Assembly: GCA_002473085.1 (NCBI GenBank)
Contig: DKTP01000159.1
Span: 1 to 14,124 of the forward strand
DNA length: 14,124 nt
From: Anaerolineales bacterium UBA7227
Lineage (GTDB): Bacteria; Chloroflexota; Anaerolineae; Anaerolineales; Villigracilaceae
Direction: 5' to 3'
The notes beneath the pieces are model-generated. The model saw nothing but the letters and a program-made list of their open reading frames with translations, was not told the origin of the DNA and ran no database searches. The number at the start of each line of letters is the position of its first letter. Positions within the stretch are counted from its first letter, which is position 1. This document shows positions 12,647 through 14,124 of this stretch, one piece after another. The translations under genes were made by a program, and so were the position numbers.

Positions 12647-14124
12647 TGTTATCAACACTGGACAAACCCAAAGTCGGGCAGAGATACGTGGACGCGATCC
12701 GCAGCCAGTTCGGGCTGGCCGTGCAGGAGGAATCCTGGCAGGCGTCCGACCAGGTGACGATCACCGTGGATCTCAACACCATGCCCTCCGTCGTGGAGTC
12801 GCTGTATTACGGTCACGGCGGCTGGCTTTCGGTCGTCGCTGCGAACGACGAGCGTCCGCTCAATGGACATTTCGCGCTGTACTATGTTCTGTCTGTGGAT
12901 GGGAACGAACAGGAAAAAGCCGAAGGGACGGAGAACTGTTACATGGTGATCCGCGCCCTCGTCCCGCCGCTCGATCCCGAATTCCCGTCCGTCGCGCCGC
13001 GCGTCCCCGCCGCGATCTGGTACGAGCGCGAGATTCGCGACATGTTCGGGATTCGGCCCATCGGTCTGCCCGACGAACGCCGCCTCGTCCTCCCCGACGA
13101 TTGGCCGGCCGACCTCTATCCGCTTCGCAAGGACACAATGGATTACCGCCATCGTCCCGAGCCGACCACCGAGAAAGAGACTTACGAATTCATTGACGTG
13201 GAAGGCGACGGCATTGTGCAGATCCCGCTTGGCCCCCTGCACATCACTTCGGACGAGCCTGGTCACTTCCGCCTCTTCGTGGACGGCGAACATATCGTCG
13301 ACGCGGACTACCGACTCTTCTACGTCCACCGCGGCATGGAGAAACTGGCCGAGACGCGCATGAACTACGACCAGGTGACGTTCCTCGCCGACCGCATTTG
13401 CGGCATTTGCGGATACGCCCATAACGTGGCCTACTCGAACTCCATCGAGCGCGCGCTGGGGATCGAAGTCCCCGCCCGCGCCGATTACATCCGCACGATC
13501 CTGCTCGAAGTGGAACGTCTCCACAGCCACCTGCTGAACCTGGGGCTGGCCTGCCACTTCGTCGGCTTCGACACGGGCTTCATGCAATTCTTCCGCGTGC
13601 GCGAAAAATCCATGAAGATGGCCGAACTGCTGACCGGCACGCGCAAGACCTATGGCATGAACCTGATCGGCGGCGTGCGCCGCGACATTTTGAAAGAGAC
13701 GCGTCTACAAATTCTCCAATACTGCAAGGAACTGCGCGAGGAAGTCAACGTGCTGGTGGCAATGCTGCTCGACACGCCGAACATCGTCCAGCGCACCGCG
13801 GGCATCGGACGCCTTGAGCCGAACGTCGCGCGCGACTACAGCCCCGTCGGGCCGACCCTGCGCGGATCGGGATTCGCCCGCGACATGCGCGTCGTCCATC
13901 CCTACGTCGCGTACGACCGCGTGCCGTGGAAGACTTCCGTCAAAGATAGTTGCGACGTTCTCGGGCGCACGCTGGTCCGCGCCGAGGAATTTTTCGAGTC
14001 GCTTTCGATGGTCGAGCGCTGTCTCGACGAAATGCCCGAAGGTCCGATCCTCGTGGAAGGCTTCCACTACAAGCCCTACGCCTTCGCCCTCGGCTACGTC
14101 GAAGCGCCGCGCGGCGAAGACATC
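12643..14124 (+). CDS. hyfG: group 4 [NiFe]-hydrogenase large subunit with NuoC-like domain (3' end outside window)
   Basis: 494 codons are visible, with no stop before the window edge; E. coli HyfG is about 555 aa, so perhaps 60 residues are missing. Residues about 1-160 are a NuoC-like (30-kDa) domain with the signature WYEREIRDMFGI (126-137). The large-subunit domain begins near IPLGPLH and carries the N-terminal metal-binding motif RICGICGYAH with Cys253, Cys256 and His260; NuoD of complex I has lost these cysteines, so this is a true hydrogenase. The later GRLEPNVARDYSPVGP segment also fits the HycE/HyfG family. The second metal motif (DPCxxC-like) lies beyond the window. The ATG at 12643 has AGGAG 7 nt upstream. 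HyfG would hold the Ni-Fe site that makes or oxidises H2. An Asp/Cys-rich maturation tail may be cut off with the missing C-terminus. Confidence 0.93.
   Translation, partial: MMLSTLDKPKVGQRYVDAIRSQFGLAVQEESWQASDQVTITVDLNTMPSVVESLYYGHGGWLSVVAANDERPLNGHFALYYVLSVDGNEQEKAEGTENCYMVIRALVPPLDPEFPSVAPRVPAAIWYEREIRDMFGIRPIGLPDERRLVLPDDWPADLYPLRKDTMDYRHRPEPTTEKETYEFIDVEGDGIVQIPLGPLHITSDEPGHFRLFVDGEHIVDADYRLFYVHRGMEKLAETRMNYDQVTFLADRICGICGYAHNVAYSNSIERALGIEVPARADYIRTILLEVERLHSHLLNLGLACHFVGFDTGFMQFFRVREKSMKMAELLTGTRKTYGMNLIGGVRRDILKETRLQILQYCKELREEVNVLVAMLLDTPNIVQRTAGIGRLEPNVARDYSPVGPTLRGSGFARDMRVVHPYVAYDRVPWKTSVKDSCDVLGRTLVRAEEFFESLSMVERCLDEMPEGPILVEGFHYKPYAFALGYVEAPRGEDI

Noticed and set aside
12652..13587. 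Minus-strand open frame antisense to hyfG
   Set aside because: The sense strand carries the NuoC signature and the hydrogenase CxxC motif without interruption. The antisense translation resembles nothing I recognise.
12643..14124. Reading the last gene as NuoCD of respiratory complex I
   Set aside because: The RICGIC metal-binding motif is intact, HyfA has the HycB/HyfA cysteine pattern, and the hyfD-hyfE-hyfF set is specific to hydrogenase-4.

Overview
The window looks like a piece of a GC-rich bacterial chromosome, most likely from Chloroflexota (Anaerolineae-like). That guess rests on the style of the two-component genes, the antitoxin type and several intergenic repeats made of iterated short words. 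It is an inference, not a measured placement. One block, positions 1 to about 1980, is visibly more AT-rich and uses different codons, so it reads as an acquired island.

Layout. (1) Positions 1-1982, plus strand: three tightly packed genes. They are the C-terminal part of a HerA/FtsK-like ATPase, a DNA methyltransferase with a DUF1016-like N-terminal region, and a small Phd/DUF2281-type antitoxin with no toxin beside it. A strong bidirectional hairpin terminator (1987-2020) closes this block. (2) Positions 2025-4685, minus strand: a two-component pair transcribed as sensor kinase (PAS, GAF, HisKA_3, HATPase) then NarL/LuxR-type response regulator. A palindromic repeat lies between them and encodes the last residues of the kinase. 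(3) Positions 4686-5190: a 505-bp divergent intergenic region with two short-word repeat elements, a candidate promoter for the kinase and two small palindromes near the hydrogenase operon. (4) Positions 5191 to the window end, plus strand: hyfA-hyfB-hyfC-hyfD-hyfE-hyfF-hyfG, in the same order as the hydrogenase-4 (Hyf) operon of Escherichia coli. hyfG is cut by the window edge.

The hyf genes would build a membrane-bound, complex-I-related group 4 [NiFe]-hydrogenase. HyfG carries the hydrogenase large-subunit RxCGxC motif, so this is a hydrogenase and not a respiratory NuoD. HyfA is a 16-cysteine polyferredoxin subunit. HyfB, HyfD and HyfF are three antiporter-like subunits that keep the Glu and Lys residues of proton channels. 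HyfC is the NuoH-like anchor and HyfE is a NuoK-related membrane subunit with an extension. The complex would couple electron transfer from a ferredoxin or formate donor to H2 formation, or the reverse, with ion translocation. The small subunit (HyfI) and any formate dehydrogenase lie outside the window.

The most unusual non-coding feature is the hyfF-hyfG junction (12411-12642). It holds two different palindromic repeat elements, and a 17-bp direct repeat that duplicates the hyfG ribosome-binding site and start codon on both sides of the second element.
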